A stretch of DNA of 64,000 bases from Candidatus Saccharibacteria bacterium UBA6224 (GCA_002441585.1 DJWS01000004.1:24110-88109), one strand, 5' to 3'; numbered from the stretch's first letter, positions 16,891 to 25,372 are shown. A program made the numbers and translations. The notes: a model not told the origin generated them from the letters alone.

Positions 16891-18447
16891 CTAACGGCGC
16901 TCGACTCGGGCCAAGTTTTCTAACATATCCGCAACGGCATCTTCGCTGGCGCTAGAGCCTAGATATTGTCTGACCACATCGAGACGGGCCTTGCTTCTAA
17001 TCAGATCGTACTCATCCTTTGATAAGATCCGGGCGCCAGTTTGCTTTTTGAGCTCACGATCCTTAGCCTTGACCTCTTCCTCAATAGCTTCCTGGACGCG
17101 GCGTAACTCTGGCAGGGCGTTGATTAACCGAGCCCGTTCATCGACGTCCATGACAATCGGATAGCCGAGTGCCTTACGCCAGACCCGCTCGGGAACAACC
17201 TCGGAGGCTTCCGCGCGCTGTATCGGGTCATCCTCAGAGTCCCTGGCTACTAGGTAGGGTATTGCCGCCATGGCTGACTCGAGTGTCTTTTCATCGACTG
17301 CCAGGTAGTGTCCGACAGCATCAATGACGTCTTCGGGTACGACCTCATCACCCTGGCCAGACTTTTGGGCCAGCCAATCCTCGACGCTTACGCCGAAGTA
17401 AGCCGCCATCAGCCCATTCTCGAGGAAACGAGGGTTCCCTGCCCTCAAATGGGCCATTGGAATGTGTACCTTATTGTGTAATTCGTTCTGGCTGGTCTGA
17501 GCTTCTTGTAGGTAGCTTTCCACGTAGAGCTTGCGCAAATCACTTATGTTGTGAGGGTTTAGCTCTTGTGCCCAGTCAAGGTGTTCGCCCTGCGGCCTCC
17601 CGTCGGCATTGTATGACAGACCGGTGATGTCGCGGTAGACCGTGCGCTGCATCTCTGCTTCGCGCTCATCCAATATGGTTTCACGTGCCCTCTCGCGCTT
17701 ACTTAAGCCATGCCCCTTGATACGGGCATGATCGATAAGCTCTTTGGCGGTATCGTGGCGTCGTGCGGCCACGCCTGGTGTCCTGGTCTGGCGAACCAAA
17801 CGAGCGATTACCGGAGCATCGTCGGGGTTGTCATTGTCATAGCGTAAATCATGAGTCCGTAACAATTCAGCTTCGGCCGTGGTGTGCTTAGAATCACCGA
17901 GATTGAACTTACTTATGTCCGGGTTGTGTCGTGCATCGATATCATCGATGAGTGTTCTTAGTTGAGACTTCCGCCGAGTGCCATGTGGGGCTGTCCGTGG
18001 CACACGGGGCAATGTGCTTTCGCCCTTGGCGATGCGTCGATCGATTTCTTTCTCGCTAGAGACTTCTCCGCGCAATTGTTTTTTGCTGTGACCAAGGCTC
18101 TCTGCCACATCCTGCTCGGCTTTGCGCAAGGTGCGCCGACTGGCCGCTCGACCAATCATATCGCGGAAACTTCGACGGCGCCCAGAGTTAGGGTCATCGC
18201 CCCCAGCTTGTTCCATACGGGCATCTATCCCGGCCGTGTCGATGCCGACAGTATCATCATCGTCATCAGCATCGGCAGACGGAACGGGCGGTAAGCCTTC
18301 GGTTGGGTCATCATCCGAGCCATAAGCTTCCGCATAGGCCCTAGCGGCATCCAGGCGATCGGCAAGAGATCGATGAGCTGCCGGATCACCGGATCCACCT
18401 AGTGGTGGCCGGTCTGCATCTGGGCGAGGAAGCTCATGATTTGACAT
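16891..18447 (-). CDS. Soluble charged protein of the secretion locus, unknown
   Basis: 518 residues, very rich in Asp, Glu and Arg, with no membrane segment or signal peptide. The first 90 residues are acidic and probably disordered (DADDDDDTVGIDTAGID). The middle is mostly helical. Around residue 345 LENGLMAAYFGVSVEDWLAQ looks like part of a small helical domain. I do not recognise a family. It lies between the VirB6-like and PrgI-like genes, so a cytoplasmic adaptor or substrate role is possible. The ATG has a TGCTAATGT extended -10-like sequence 6 nt upstream and no Shine-Dalgarno. Confidence 0.6.
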   Translation of the reverse strand: MSNHELPRPDADRPPLGGSGDPAAHRSLADRLDAARAYAEAYGSDDDPTEGLPPVPSADADDDDDTVGIDTAGIDARMEQAGGDDPNSGRRRSFRDMIGRAASRRTLRKAEQDVAESLGHSKKQLRGEVSSEKEIDRRIAKGESTLPRVPRTAPHGTRRKSQLRTLIDDIDARHNPDISKFNLGDSKHTTAEAELLRTHDLRYDNDNPDDAPVIARLVRQTRTPGVAARRHDTAKELIDHARIKGHGLSKRERARETILDEREAEMQRTVYRDITGLSYNADGRPQGEHLDWAQELNPHNISDLRKLYVESYLQEAQTSQNELHNKVHIPMAHLRAGNPRFLENGLMAAYFGVSVEDWLAQKSGQGDEVVPEDVIDAVGHYLAVDEKTLESAMAAIPYLVARDSEDDPIQRAEASEVVPERVWRKALGYPIVMDVDERARLINALPELRRVQEAIEEEVKAKDRELKKQTGARILSKDEYDLIRSKARLDVVRQYLGSSASEDAVADMLENLARVERR

Positions 18448-18499
18448 GAGTTAACATTAGCACAATTTACCAAAATATGCAATACTATTCCACAGTAAT

Positions 18500-20917
18500 C
18501 TACTGCTGCTGAGGGTTGTTGGGGTTATCGGGATTATTGCGGGCTCGCGGACTATCTTCGGCATAACGGCTACGGTGAGTACCATACTCTGCGCTGGCGG
18601 CAGCGCTGGCACCAGCCTCGGGCAGAACGACATTACGTCCCTGCTCGTGAGCTTCGTGTGAGCGTGCCAATGCGCCGTATTCGGTCGCGTTATCGACAAA
18701 GTTTTGCAACTGGGCAGCGTAGCGTGAGCGGTCAGCCTGTGGTGCGTCAGAGTTTACGTATTCAGCAACGGCACCCGACAGGTTACGCACGCTTTCACCA
18801 CGACCACGTGCCAACGTGGTTACATCGGCACTACTGAACGCATCACGCTGGATGGCGCGCGTATCGGCGCTACCGGTGCCATTCTCATACACCTGGGACA
18901 GCTGGTTGGCCATCATGCCGAAGCCGGCCGAACCTAAGTCATGGCGACCAGACTGGACGGCCAAGCCACGCATACTGCCGAGCATCTTGGCACCAAGTGC
19001 TCGGTTGCCTTCCGAAGCCTGGGCGATGGTATCGAGCATTTGGCCCGCGTCCTCGTAGCCCGTCCCGGTACTTGCCTGCTGGATGGCGGCGGCTGCTTGG
19101 ACGGCGGCCATCGAGCCAGAGCTGTTCATGCGCTCAGCCATGCCCAATACCGTATCAAGCTCCGCACCCCTTAATCCCTGACGTTCCAGTTCGGTCTGCA
19201 TGCCCTTACGGCCCTGTCGTCCGCCTCGTAGTACGGCCCAGACAACACGGTCGTCCTGCATGCCAGACATGAAGTCAGCGTTCTTGGTGCGTAACTCTTC
19301 GGCTTCGTTGAATAGATGCTGAGTTTCGGCACCAGTGTAGCGTGAACGCATTGTCATGGGGTTGAAGCCAGCGCTCGGAGCCGTTGCGACAGCACGGGTG
19401 CTGCGGTTGAAGGCTCGCGACAAACGGTTGTTGTTGCGAAGGCGATTACCGGCTGCCATTGCCGAGACGTTCTGCTGTGACTGACCGCCCCGGAACTTCT
19501 TGAGCCGGTCGAAACCACCACGACCACGATCGTTGACGAAACCACCGATGGTGCCCAACGCTCCCCCGGCCAGTCGGAAAGTGAAAGGCAGCAAGAAATA
19601 CGGCATGATGTAGGCGATGAAGGCGACCAGCTGGTTGGCGTCGCTGCCAGCTGTAGCGGCAATCGACGAGAAGACGCGACCGATCGCAATCAGCCCGGTT
19701 ATGATCGGGAACACCATCAACGCCTTGAATAGCCATTCCCACCAGAATTTGAACAGCTTCTGGGTGTTGGGCAGGATGTAGGCGACGATGGCGACCGGAG
19801 CCATCAGGATCAACATGATTACCAAGATATTTCGCAGAACCAGTACCAGATAAGCCACGATGGCTGCCAGTAGACCTGTCAGCAGGAAGCTGGCCAGGCC
19901 GAAGGCGCCGAGCGTTGCCCAAATGGTCAGCCCGGTTACGCCGGCGAAGAGCGAACCGCCCAATGATATGTCCGTGGCATTGATGCTAGTCTTGAAACCG
20001 CTCTGGATGAACGGTGCGTAGATGATATTTCTCACCTCGGTTCCAAGGACGTTCGAGAACTCCACCAAGAATGACAATAGCTGCCAGGACAGCGCTATAC
20101 CGATGGCTGCAATGAAGAGGCGAGGCAGCGTTTTACGCAGCATGTAAGCGTCGAAAGTTTCCAGCCCCAATATCTGCGAGATTATGATAATAAGCACGAT
20201 GACGGCCAGCATACCGAGCGCCAGCGTCCGGAAGACTGACCAGGCCGCTTGATAGGCGGCGGATGTCTTGGCGGGATCGGCCGTCGAGCCCGTACAGACA
20301 GTTGCGGTACCCGATCCGAAGATAGTCTTGGTATTGATACACAGCATGTCGTTGATCCACTCGTCGACCTTCATGGCGGCGTGACTGATTGCTTCGGCCA
20401 TCGGGCAAAGAATCCAGTTGAGAGGGTTGATTAAAACTTGCGTGACGCCACCACAGTTGACGTCGATGGCGCCGTCAGACTCCGCGCCCGTACCGCCACT
20501 TGGTGGGGTGGTGGTGGCCGCCGGACGGGCGTTGGTGATATTTATGGTCCCCGTGAAGCCTGGTCCCGTCTTACAAGATGATCCGTTGTCGTACTCACCG
20601 GCCTTGACGGTATCAAGGTTGGTGCCGTTAGGAAAATATATGTAATACGGACAAGGTCCGCCGAAGTATGTAAACGCCACGAAAGTACCGCCACCGGGCT
20701 CGGCTGGAATGGTACCCAGACCTGCATATTTATAATCGAGGCCACCGGCCGTGAGGGTGTTGCGATCCTTCCAGGAGGCGTTGATGGTGGCGGCGGAGGC
20801 GCTGGGTGCCGGTGCGAATAGACCAAGCACGAGTGTGGCCAAGAACGGTAGTAATAAGCTGCCCACCAGGAGTCTTTTTGCGTGGGGCATCTTGCCCATA
20901 CCGCGTTTCCAGAACAT
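18500..20917 (-). CDS. VirB6/TrbL-like polytopic membrane protein
   Basis: 805 residues. An N-terminal signal-like segment (LLVGSLLLPFLATLVLGLFA) precedes an extracytoplasmic domain of about 150 residues. A block of membrane segments runs from about 225 to 450 (LALGMLAVIVLIIIISQILG, LFIAAIGIALSWQLLSFLVE, GLLAAIVAYLVLVLRNILVI and others), as in VirB6/TrbL channel components. The C-terminal 330 residues are soluble, Ala/Arg-rich and carry phrases like MAAGNRLRNNNRLSRAFNRS, a usual cytoplasmic tail in CPR versions. TATAAT lies 8 nt before the ATG, so this probably begins the minus-strand operon. Polytopic type is certain; the VirB6 label rests on layout and context. Confidence 0.78.
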   Translation of the reverse strand: MFWKRGMGKMPHAKRLLVGSLLLPFLATLVLGLFAPAPSASAATINASWKDRNTLTAGGLDYKYAGLGTIPAEPGGGTFVAFTYFGGPCPYYIYFPNGTNLDTVKAGEYDNGSSCKTGPGFTGTINITNARPAATTTPPSGGTGAESDGAIDVNCGGVTQVLINPLNWILCPMAEAISHAAMKVDEWINDMLCINTKTIFGSGTATVCTGSTADPAKTSAAYQAAWSVFRTLALGMLAVIVLIIIISQILGLETFDAYMLRKTLPRLFIAAIGIALSWQLLSFLVEFSNVLGTEVRNIIYAPFIQSGFKTSINATDISLGGSLFAGVTGLTIWATLGAFGLASFLLTGLLAAIVAYLVLVLRNILVIMLILMAPVAIVAYILPNTQKLFKFWWEWLFKALMVFPIITGLIAIGRVFSSIAATAGSDANQLVAFIAYIMPYFLLPFTFRLAGGALGTIGGFVNDRGRGGFDRLKKFRGGQSQQNVSAMAAGNRLRNNNRLSRAFNRSTRAVATAPSAGFNPMTMRSRYTGAETQHLFNEAEELRTKNADFMSGMQDDRVVWAVLRGGRQGRKGMQTELERQGLRGAELDTVLGMAERMNSSGSMAAVQAAAAIQQASTGTGYEDAGQMLDTIAQASEGNRALGAKMLGSMRGLAVQSGRHDLGSAGFGMMANQLSQVYENGTGSADTRAIQRDAFSSADVTTLARGRGESVRNLSGAVAEYVNSDAPQADRSRYAAQLQNFVDNATEYGALARSHEAHEQGRNVVLPEAGASAAASAEYGTHRSRYAEDSPRARNNPDNPNNPQQQ

Positions 20918-20925
20918 ATGCGGAA

Positions 20926-20931
20926 ATTATA
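20926..20931 (-). promoter_or_regulatory. -10 box of the minus-strand secretion operon
   Basis: A perfect TATAAT on the minus strand, 8 nt before the ATG of the VirB6-like gene. With such a short distance transcription would start at or next to the start codon (leaderless). No good -35 is visible 17 nt further upstream. It is divergent from the pilin-operon promoter, about 90 bp away. Confidence 0.55.
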
Positions 20932-21000
20932 GCGCTAAATGCATCGCTCGCATAGAGCATCCGCAGACCGGCACATTATGTATGCTATCGCCCGTGGGGG

Positions 21001-21029
21001 TTGCCAAGCCGGCTGGCCGGTATTATAGT
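21001..21029 (+). promoter_or_regulatory. Promoter of the pilin-like operon
   Basis: TTGCCA (21001-21006), 17-nt spacer, TATAGT (21024-21029), then 8 nt to the ATG of the first pilin-like gene. Both hexamers are one to two bases from consensus. There is no room for a normal leader with a Shine-Dalgarno, so a leaderless message is predicted. Confidence 0.65.
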
Positions 21030-21037
21030 TAGGTAAA

Positions 21038-21436
21038 ATGCGTTCTATACAAACACTGATTCAGAAATATTCGACTCTCGTAACAGTGGCTATCGTGATG
21101 GCCATCGGTGTTGCAGCGTTCGCCCTGCCCGCTCCGTTTGTGACGGCGGCCGGCGACCCGGCGGCTACTTCGTCCGTGCCCTGTGGTGCCAGTGGCACAC
21201 CTTGCCCAATCGTCGATAAGTACGTCAACCCAGCCATTGCTCTGTTGGCGGCGCTGACCGGCATCCTGGCCATCACCGGTATTATTATCGGCGGTATCCA
21301 AGTAACCAGTTCGGCCGGAGATCCCCAAAAGATGGCTGCCGGCAAGCGTCATATCCGTAATTCCGTCATCGGCGTGGTCGCGTTTATCTTCTTGTATGCC
21401 TTCCTCAATTGGATTCTGCCAGGAGGAATTCTCTGA
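21038..21436 (+). CDS. Pilin-like small membrane protein 1 (VirB2/TrbC type)
   Basis: 132 residues with a signal-like N-terminal segment (TLVTVAIVMAIGVAAFALPAP), a short Cys-containing linker (VPCGASGTPCP) and two membrane helices separated by a basic turn (GGIQVTSSAGDPQKMAAGKR). This is the layout of VirB2/TrbC pilins. It is the first and one of the two most divergent of six tandem paralogues. It ends in TGATG overlapping the next start. Confidence 0.72.
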   Translation: MRSIQTLIQKYSTLVTVAIVMAIGVAAFALPAPFVTAAGDPAATSSVPCGASGTPCPIVDKYVNPAIALLAALTGILAITGIIIGGIQVTSSAGDPQKMAAGKRHIRNSVIGVVAFIFLYAFLNWILPGGIL

Positions 21437-21843
21437 TGTTGTCGGCGTTGTTCTCACAATTTGCCCTGACTTGCAGTAGCCCTACCTTTTTTGGTCTGCG
21501 CACCTGGTACCACTACCTGGACTATGGAGCTATTACCGTCAAGAGTCCCGACGGTAAACTCTTGTCAGAGTATTGTGGTATCAAGAATTTCCAGCTGTTG
21601 CCTGCCGCGGGCAATCCAAGCGATGTGCCGCTGGTGGTACTGGCAGTCATTGACGATTTGCTCAGAATCGGCGGCCTGGTGGCGGTCGGTTTTATAATTT
21701 ACGGCGCAATCCAATACGTGACCAGCCAAGGCAGCCCCGACCAAACCAGCCAAGCCCAAAAAACCATCATGAATGCCGTCATCGGTCTGGTGATATCCAT
21801 AATAGCGGTCACCATGGTGTCATTTATTGGTAACTCATTCTAA
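21436..21843 (+). CDS. Pilin-like small membrane protein 2
   Basis: 135 residues. The start at 21436 overlaps the previous stop (TGATG) and has AGGAGG 10 nt upstream. The N-terminal half has no clear signal peptide and contains aromatic and Cys residues (FGLRTWYHYLDYG). The C-terminal half has the shared core: a membrane helix, the turn QYVTSQGSPDQTSQAQKTI, then a second helix. The longer N-terminal domain sets it apart from the other five, so it may have a different role such as an assembly or base component. Confidence 0.68.
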   Translation: MLSALFSQFALTCSSPTFFGLRTWYHYLDYGAITVKSPDGKLLSEYCGIKNFQLLPAAGNPSDVPLVVLAVIDDLLRIGGLVAVGFIIYGAIQYVTSQGSPDQTSQAQKTIMNAVIGLVISIIAVTMVSFIGNSF

Positions 21844-21847
21844 TATC

Positions 21848-22141
21848 ATGCAGAATTTACACCAGATATTACTAACAACTATCGCCAAGGTGGATTTGAG
21901 TCCCCTGCCGAAAGCATCCGGCTCAACCAGTGTTATACAGACAGCAATTACCATTGTGCTCGGTATCATCGGTGCCATCGCAGTGATGTTCATAGTCATC
22001 GGTGGCATGCGCTATATCATGTCCCAGGGTGATCCCCAGGCGGTCGGTAAGGCCAAGGGCACGATCATCTATGCATTGGTGGGCCTGCTATTCGCTATCC
22101 TGGCCCAAGCCATCGTCGGCTTTGTCATTGGGAGGTTTTAG
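21848..22141 (+). CDS. Pilin-like small membrane protein 3
   Basis: 97 residues. Start ATG 21848, 4 nt after the previous stop. Two membrane helices flank the turn GGMRYIMSQGDPQAVGKAKG. There is no cleavable signal peptide; a 25-residue polar head precedes the first helix. It follows the family consensus G-x-R-Y-I-x-S-x-G-D closely. The next gene starts one base after its stop. Confidence 0.7.
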   Translation: MQNLHQILLTTIAKVDLSPLPKASGSTSVIQTAITIVLGIIGAIAVMFIVIGGMRYIMSQGDPQAVGKAKGTIIYALVGLLFAILAQAIVGFVIGRF

Positions 22142-22142
22142 G

Positions 22143-22547
22143 ATGACCAGTATATTTTCTAGGTTGAGAATCGCCATGTTGGCGCTGTTGGCGTCTACCC
22201 TTCTGGTGGTAGGTACCGCTGGCGCCGCTAGCAACTTGTATAACGGAGTCGATTGTAGCGGCAAGGCGGCCAGCTCGACGTTTTGTAGTGACAAAGGGGC
22301 TACCGGTAACCCCCTGACCGGGAAAGACGGCATCATTCTGACGGCTACCAAGATCATTGCTGTCATAGCCGGAGTTGCCGCGGTCATCGTCATCATGCTT
22401 GCCGGTTTTCGCTACATTACCTCTAGTGGGGACTCTGGGGAGATGGCCAAGGCTAGGCACACGCTACTCTATGCCATCGCCGGTCTGGTGGTTATCGCAC
22501 TCGCCCCGACCATTGTTGGTTTTGTACTAAGCAAGATTGCAAACTAA
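22143..22547 (+). CDS. Pilin-like small membrane protein 4
   Basis: 134 residues. Start ATG 22143 with GGAGG 7 nt upstream. A signal peptide (AMLALLASTLLVVGTAGAAS) precedes a Cys-containing head (NGVDCSGKAASSTFCS) and the core of two helices around AGFRYITSSGDSGEMAKAR. The two head Cys could form a disulphide outside the membrane. Confidence 0.72.
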   Translation: MTSIFSRLRIAMLALLASTLLVVGTAGAASNLYNGVDCSGKAASSTFCSDKGATGNPLTGKDGIILTATKIIAVIAGVAAVIVIMLAGFRYITSSGDSGEMAKARHTLLYAIAGLVVIALAPTIVGFVLSKIAN

Positions 22548-22558
22548 GGAGAATATAC

Positions 22559-22957
22559 ATGATTCGCACACTCATTAACTCGCTCAGGCTCAGCCTGATT
22601 GCCGTTCTGGTCAGCTTTGGCCTAGGCATGGCTACCGTCAGCGCCGCACCGGCCGGTGTCTTCGCAGACCTCAGCTCATCCAAGTCCGCCGTATGTGGCG
22701 GCGCGGGCCTGCCCTCATGTAGCGGTGGCGCCGACGTCAATAAGGTGCTAACGGGAGTAATCAATGTATTGAGCGCCATCATTGGCGTGGTAGCAGTAAT
22801 CATGATAATTATAAGTGGGTTGCGATATATAACCTCGGGAGGCGATGGCCAAAAAGTGGCTAGTGCCAAGAACACACTAATCTACTCCCTGGTCGGCCTA
22901 GTTATCGTTGCCTTGGCGCAGTTGATCGTTCACTTTGTGTTAGGCAAGACGAAGTAG
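22559..22957 (+). CDS. Pilin-like small membrane protein 5
   Basis: 132 residues. Start ATG 22559 with AAGGAG upstream. Signal peptide (SLIAVLVSFGLGMATVSAA), Cys-containing head (VCGGAGLPSCSGG) and the core SGLRYITSGGDGQKVASAKN between two membrane helices. Nearly the same core as the next gene (LALAQLIVHFVL-type ending), so these two are recent duplicates. Confidence 0.74.
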   Translation: MIRTLINSLRLSLIAVLVSFGLGMATVSAAPAGVFADLSSSKSAVCGGAGLPSCSGGADVNKVLTGVINVLSAIIGVVAVIMIIISGLRYITSGGDGQKVASAKNTLIYSLVGLVIVALAQLIVHFVLGKTK

Positions 22958-22970
22958 GCACTATTATTGC

Positions 22971-23000
22971 TTGCCCACCCCATTCCGTTTGTGCTATAAA
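22971..23000 (+). promoter_or_regulatory. Internal promoter for the sixth pilin-like gene
   Basis: TTGCCC (22971-22976), 18-nt spacer, TATAAA (22995-23000) with an extended TG one base upstream. The leader is about 26 nt and carries AAAGG before the ATG at 23033. A separate promoter plus a strong terminator downstream suggests that the sixth protein is made in larger amounts than the others. Confidence 0.6.
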
Positions 23001-23032
23001 GTTAGCTAGAGAAACTAAGAAAGGTATTCTGC

Positions 23033-23452
23033 ATGATTACTCAAAAAATTAAACGAATCATCACCAGTTTTGCAGCGGCAGCCGTATTGCTCGTGCCCGC
23101 CCTATCGACGGCGCCAGCATTTGCTGTCGACATCAGTAACAACCTGTGTTCGGGTACGAACATCGACATCTCGGGCGGCACACCAACCGGATGTGACACC
23201 GGGGCAACTAACAGTGACAGTCTTAACACCCTGCTCACCAGCGCTGTCAACATCTTCTCGGCAATCGTTGGTGTCATCGCTGTCATCATGATCATCGTCG
23301 GTGGTTTGCGCTACATCACTTCCGGTGGTGACCAGAACAAGGTCGCTTCGGCCAAGAACACCTTGATGTACGCCATCATCGGTTTGATTGTCGTCGCCCT
23401 GGCACAGCTGATCGTTCACTTCGTCCTGCAAAAAGCCAACACTCTTACCTAG
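23033..23452 (+). CDS. Pilin-like small membrane protein 6, candidate major pilin
   Basis: 139 residues. A signal peptide (ITSFAAAAVLLVPALSTAPA, ending AFA) is followed by a Cys-containing head (NNLCSGTNIDISGGTPTGCD) and the core GGLRYITSGGDQNKVASAKN between two membrane helices. It is most like paralogue 5. It has its own extended -10 promoter and its own terminator, which fits a highly expressed structural subunit. The pilin label follows from the VirB2-like layout and the neighbouring VirB4 and VirB6-like genes. Confidence 0.74.
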   Translation: MITQKIKRIITSFAAAAVLLVPALSTAPAFAVDISNNLCSGTNIDISGGTPTGCDTGATNSDSLNTLLTSAVNIFSAIVGVIAVIMIIVGGLRYITSGGDQNKVASAKNTLMYAIIGLIVVALAQLIVHFVLQKANTLT

Positions 23453-23482
23453 TCCGACTAGTCCAAATAGAGGCTACGGCCT

Positions 23483-23514
23483 ACACCCCTCCCAATACGG
23501 AGGGGTGTTTTCTA
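23483..23514 (+). terminator. Rho-independent terminator after the pilin-like operon
   Basis: A perfect 10-bp stem ACACCCCTCC / GGAGGGGTGT with loop CAATAC, followed by TTTCT. Strong and well placed 30 nt after the last pilin-like gene. Confidence 0.88.
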
Positions 23515-23553
23515 TCTAGGGGGCGAACAGTCTAGGGTCTTGGTCCTGGACCA

Positions 23554-23585
23554 TAAAAAATACCGCCCAGTGATGCGGACGGTAT
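23554..23585 (-). terminator. Rho-independent terminator after hsp20
   Basis: On the minus strand the arms ATACCGTCC and GGGCGGTAT pair with one G-T wobble and are followed by six T. It ends the hsp20 transcript. Confidence 0.8.
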
Positions 23586-23606
23586 ATTTGATTGGTCGCA
23601 GACTGC

Positions 23607-24095
23607 CTAGAGGACCTGAATCTTCTTGACGGTGTCTTGCTTGACCTTGCCAAAGCTGATGGTAAGCACGCCATCCTTCAGAACAGCTTCGATCTCCTCT
23701 TCCTTCACCGGTACGGGCAAAGCGATGGTGCGACTGAATTCACCCCAGTAACACTCCTGTAAGAAGTAATTCTCTACCCCGTCCTCGTTGCCGGCGCTCA
23801 GCGTGCCACGAATGGTCAGCTGGTTGTCTGAGATACTGACATCGAGGTCGCCCTTGTTGACGCCCGCTGTACGAGCCTTAACAACAAGCTTCTCCTTTGT
23901 CTCGAATACGTCGACTGCGAGCTGACCTGGCAGCTGAGCGTCTTCTTCGTCCCATTCATCAGCGGCGGAAACTGGTTGTTGTCCGTCGTCGTCGGCTGGT
24001 GCGGCCGTTCCTAGATCGTCGTCGCCTAAAAAGGCGGCCGTCAGTTCGTCCTCTTCTAGCAAGAGTTCGTCATCGCGATTGCGTCGCGCCATCAT
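23607..24095 (-). CDS. Hsp20/alpha-crystallin small heat-shock protein
   Basis: ATP-independent chaperone that holds unfolding proteins. The first 55 residues are acidic and disordered (LLLEEDELTAAFLGDDDLG). The alpha-crystallin domain spans about 58-150 (LAVDVFETKEKLVVKARTAG, then SISDNQLTIRGT and FSRTIALPVPV). The usual C-terminal IxI tail is represented by the end VKKIQVL. The start has GGAGGG 6 nt upstream of ATGATG, so either ATG is possible. The upstream region has an imperfect repeat AAAAACG-N9-CGTTTTT but no CIRCE. Confidence 0.93.
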   Translation of the reverse strand: MMARRNRDDELLLEEDELTAAFLGDDDLGTAAPADDDGQQPVSAADEWDEEDAQLPGQLAVDVFETKEKLVVKARTAGVNKGDLDVSISDNQLTIRGTLSAGNEDGVENYFLQECYWGEFSRTIALPVPVKEEEIEAVLKDGVLTISFGKVKQDTVKKIQVL

Positions 24096-24226
24096 GTGTT
24101 ACCCTCCAAAATTGTTATACCAAAAACGTTACTATTGCGTTTTTATGTTTATAACAGTATAGCTTAGTAATTAAGGTGTTCGCAACCTTTGAACACTTTA
24201 TTTACAACACATTAATCACAACGTTT

Positions 24227-24892
24227 ATGTTTGAGTCAATTGTAGCATGGTATGCACCACATGTTTGCATCGGCTGTAACCGTCCGGGCGATCTGTTATG
24301 TCTGGGGTGCCAGGAAGGTCTGCCAGCCGCCACCTCACGCTGTTATCGCTGCCGGGCACTGGCCGAATCAGGTCGGACGTGTGCGGCTTGCCGTCGTCAA
24401 AGTCCGCTCTATTCCGTCCGGGTGGTGACCGACTATGAGGGTGTGAGCAAAGATTTGGTCCGCAAGTTCAAATTTGATGGCGCCCGAGCTGCTGCCAGGC
24501 CGATTGCTCGCACGATGAACACTTTATTGTCTGACGACCAAGGGCTGCTGGTGCTGGTGCCCATCCCTACCGCTAGCAGCCGCCGCCGTCACCGAGGGTT
24601 CGACCAGGCGCGCTTGATCGCTCGAGAGCTGGCAGCGCAATCGGGCTTCGATTACTCTCCCCTGCTCGGCCGCCTTGGCCAAACTCGCCAGGTCGGATCG
24701 ACACGCCATCAGCGTTTGTTGCAACTCACGCACAGTTTTTATGTTCGAGGCAGCGCGAAACGGGTGACGGGCCAGCACATCATACTTGTAGACGATGTTA
24801 TGACAACCGGCGCGACTCTGGAGGCGGCCGCCGCGACACTGAAAGCCGCTGGCGCCAGACGAGTCGAGGCCATAGTCTTTGCCCGAGCCTAA
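24227..24892 (+). CDS. comF: ComF-family phosphoribosyltransferase-like protein
   Basis: Related to ComFC, needed for DNA uptake in competent bacteria. Two zinc-finger-like Cys pairs come first (CIGC/CLGC, then CYRC/CAAC). A phosphoribosyltransferase fold follows, with VPIPTASSRRRHRGFDQARL and the PRPP-binding loop IILVDDVMTTGATLEAAAAT near the C-terminus. The ATG at 24227 (MFESIVAWYAPHVCIGC) was chosen; a GTG 51 nt upstream would add 17 atypical residues. Saccharibacteria are thought to import DNA or nucleotides from hosts, so a working competence gene fits. Confidence 0.9.
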   Translation: MFESIVAWYAPHVCIGCNRPGDLLCLGCQEGLPAATSRCYRCRALAESGRTCAACRRQSPLYSVRVVTDYEGVSKDLVRKFKFDGARAAARPIARTMNTLLSDDQGLLVLVPIPTASSRRRHRGFDQARLIARELAAQSGFDYSPLLGRLGQTRQVGSTRHQRLLQLTHSFYVRGSAKRVTGQHIILVDDVMTTGATLEAAAATLKAAGARRVEAIVFARA

Positions 24893-24919
24893 TCATTTGG
24901 CTAACAACCCGTATACTGT

Positions 24920-24925
24920 TATAAT
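24920..24925 (+). promoter_or_regulatory. -10 box of tRNA-Ser(UGA)
   Basis: TATAAT with an extended TG one base upstream, 20 nt before the tRNA. The following CACCCCTGTTGCT is closely matched by ACCCCTGTTGCT behind a TAATAT box at 29309, upstream of tRNA-Arg. Confidence 0.65.
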
Positions 24926-24945
24926 CACCCCTGTTGCTGCAACAT

Positions 24946-25035
24946 GGAAGGGTGTCCGAGTGGTCGATGGAAACGGTCTTGAAAACCGTCGTGCCGGCAA
25001 CGGTACCGTGGGTTCGAATCCCACCCCTTCCGCCA
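24946..25035 (+). tRNA. tRNA-Ser (anticodon UGA)
   Basis: A full class II tRNA of 90 nt with acceptor GGAAGGG/CCCTTCC, T-arm GGGTTCGAATCCC, long variable arm and encoded GCCA. The anticodon loop CTTGAAA has TGA in the middle, so it reads UCA/UCG/UCU-type serine codons. The 3' CCA begins an 8-bp inverted repeat, CCAAATTG ... CAATTTGG (25033-25040 with 25060-25067). Confidence 0.95.
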
Positions 25036-25237
25036 AATTGGGAAAGATGCATATGGGCGCAATTTGGGAATTATTTCAGACCAACAAATCCAATCCGATT
25101 TAAAGTAGAATCTTTAGGCTCAATCTGTTACACTTGCCGGTGTTACCGATTGTTCAAAGCAGATTTTCGAACCAAGGAGCAAGGCGACTGTTCGAAAGTC
25201 TGAGAAGAAGCGCGGCGCCAAGCTAGCCAGCCGACGA

Positions 25238-25330
25238 GGAGAGGTACCCAAGTGGCTGAAGGGGACGGTTTGCTAAATCGTTAGAGGGGCGAGAGTCCCT
25301 GCGAGGGTTCGAATCCCTCTCTCTCCGCCA
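25238..25330 (+). tRNA. tRNA-Ser (anticodon GCU)
   Basis: Class II tRNA of 93 nt with acceptor GGAGAGG and CCTCTCTCTCC-type 3' side, long variable arm, T-arm GGGTTCGAATCCC and encoded GCCA. The anticodon GCT at 25272-25274 reads AGC/AGU serine codons. The CCA is part of the stem of the following terminator. Confidence 0.95.
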
Positions 25331-25372
25331 AAATAAGAAGACCCACGAAGTGTGGTCTTTTTATTTTGGCGG
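25325..25372 (+). terminator. Long hairpin that includes the tRNA-Ser(GCU) 3' end
   Basis: Outer arms CCGCCAAAATAA (25325-25336) and TTATTTTGGCGG (25361-25372) are perfectly complementary. An inner stem AAGACC...GGTCTT encloses the small hairpin CAC-GAA-GTG. The last six tRNA bases lie in the stem. The short T-run before the outer 3' arm suggests that RNA polymerase may stop inside the structure. Confidence 0.7.

Noticed and set aside
24060..24180. AAAAACG-N9-CGTTTTT repeat upstream of hsp20 as a heat-shock operator
   Set aside because: The spacing equals CIRCE but the bases do not match; AT-rich repeats are common by chance.
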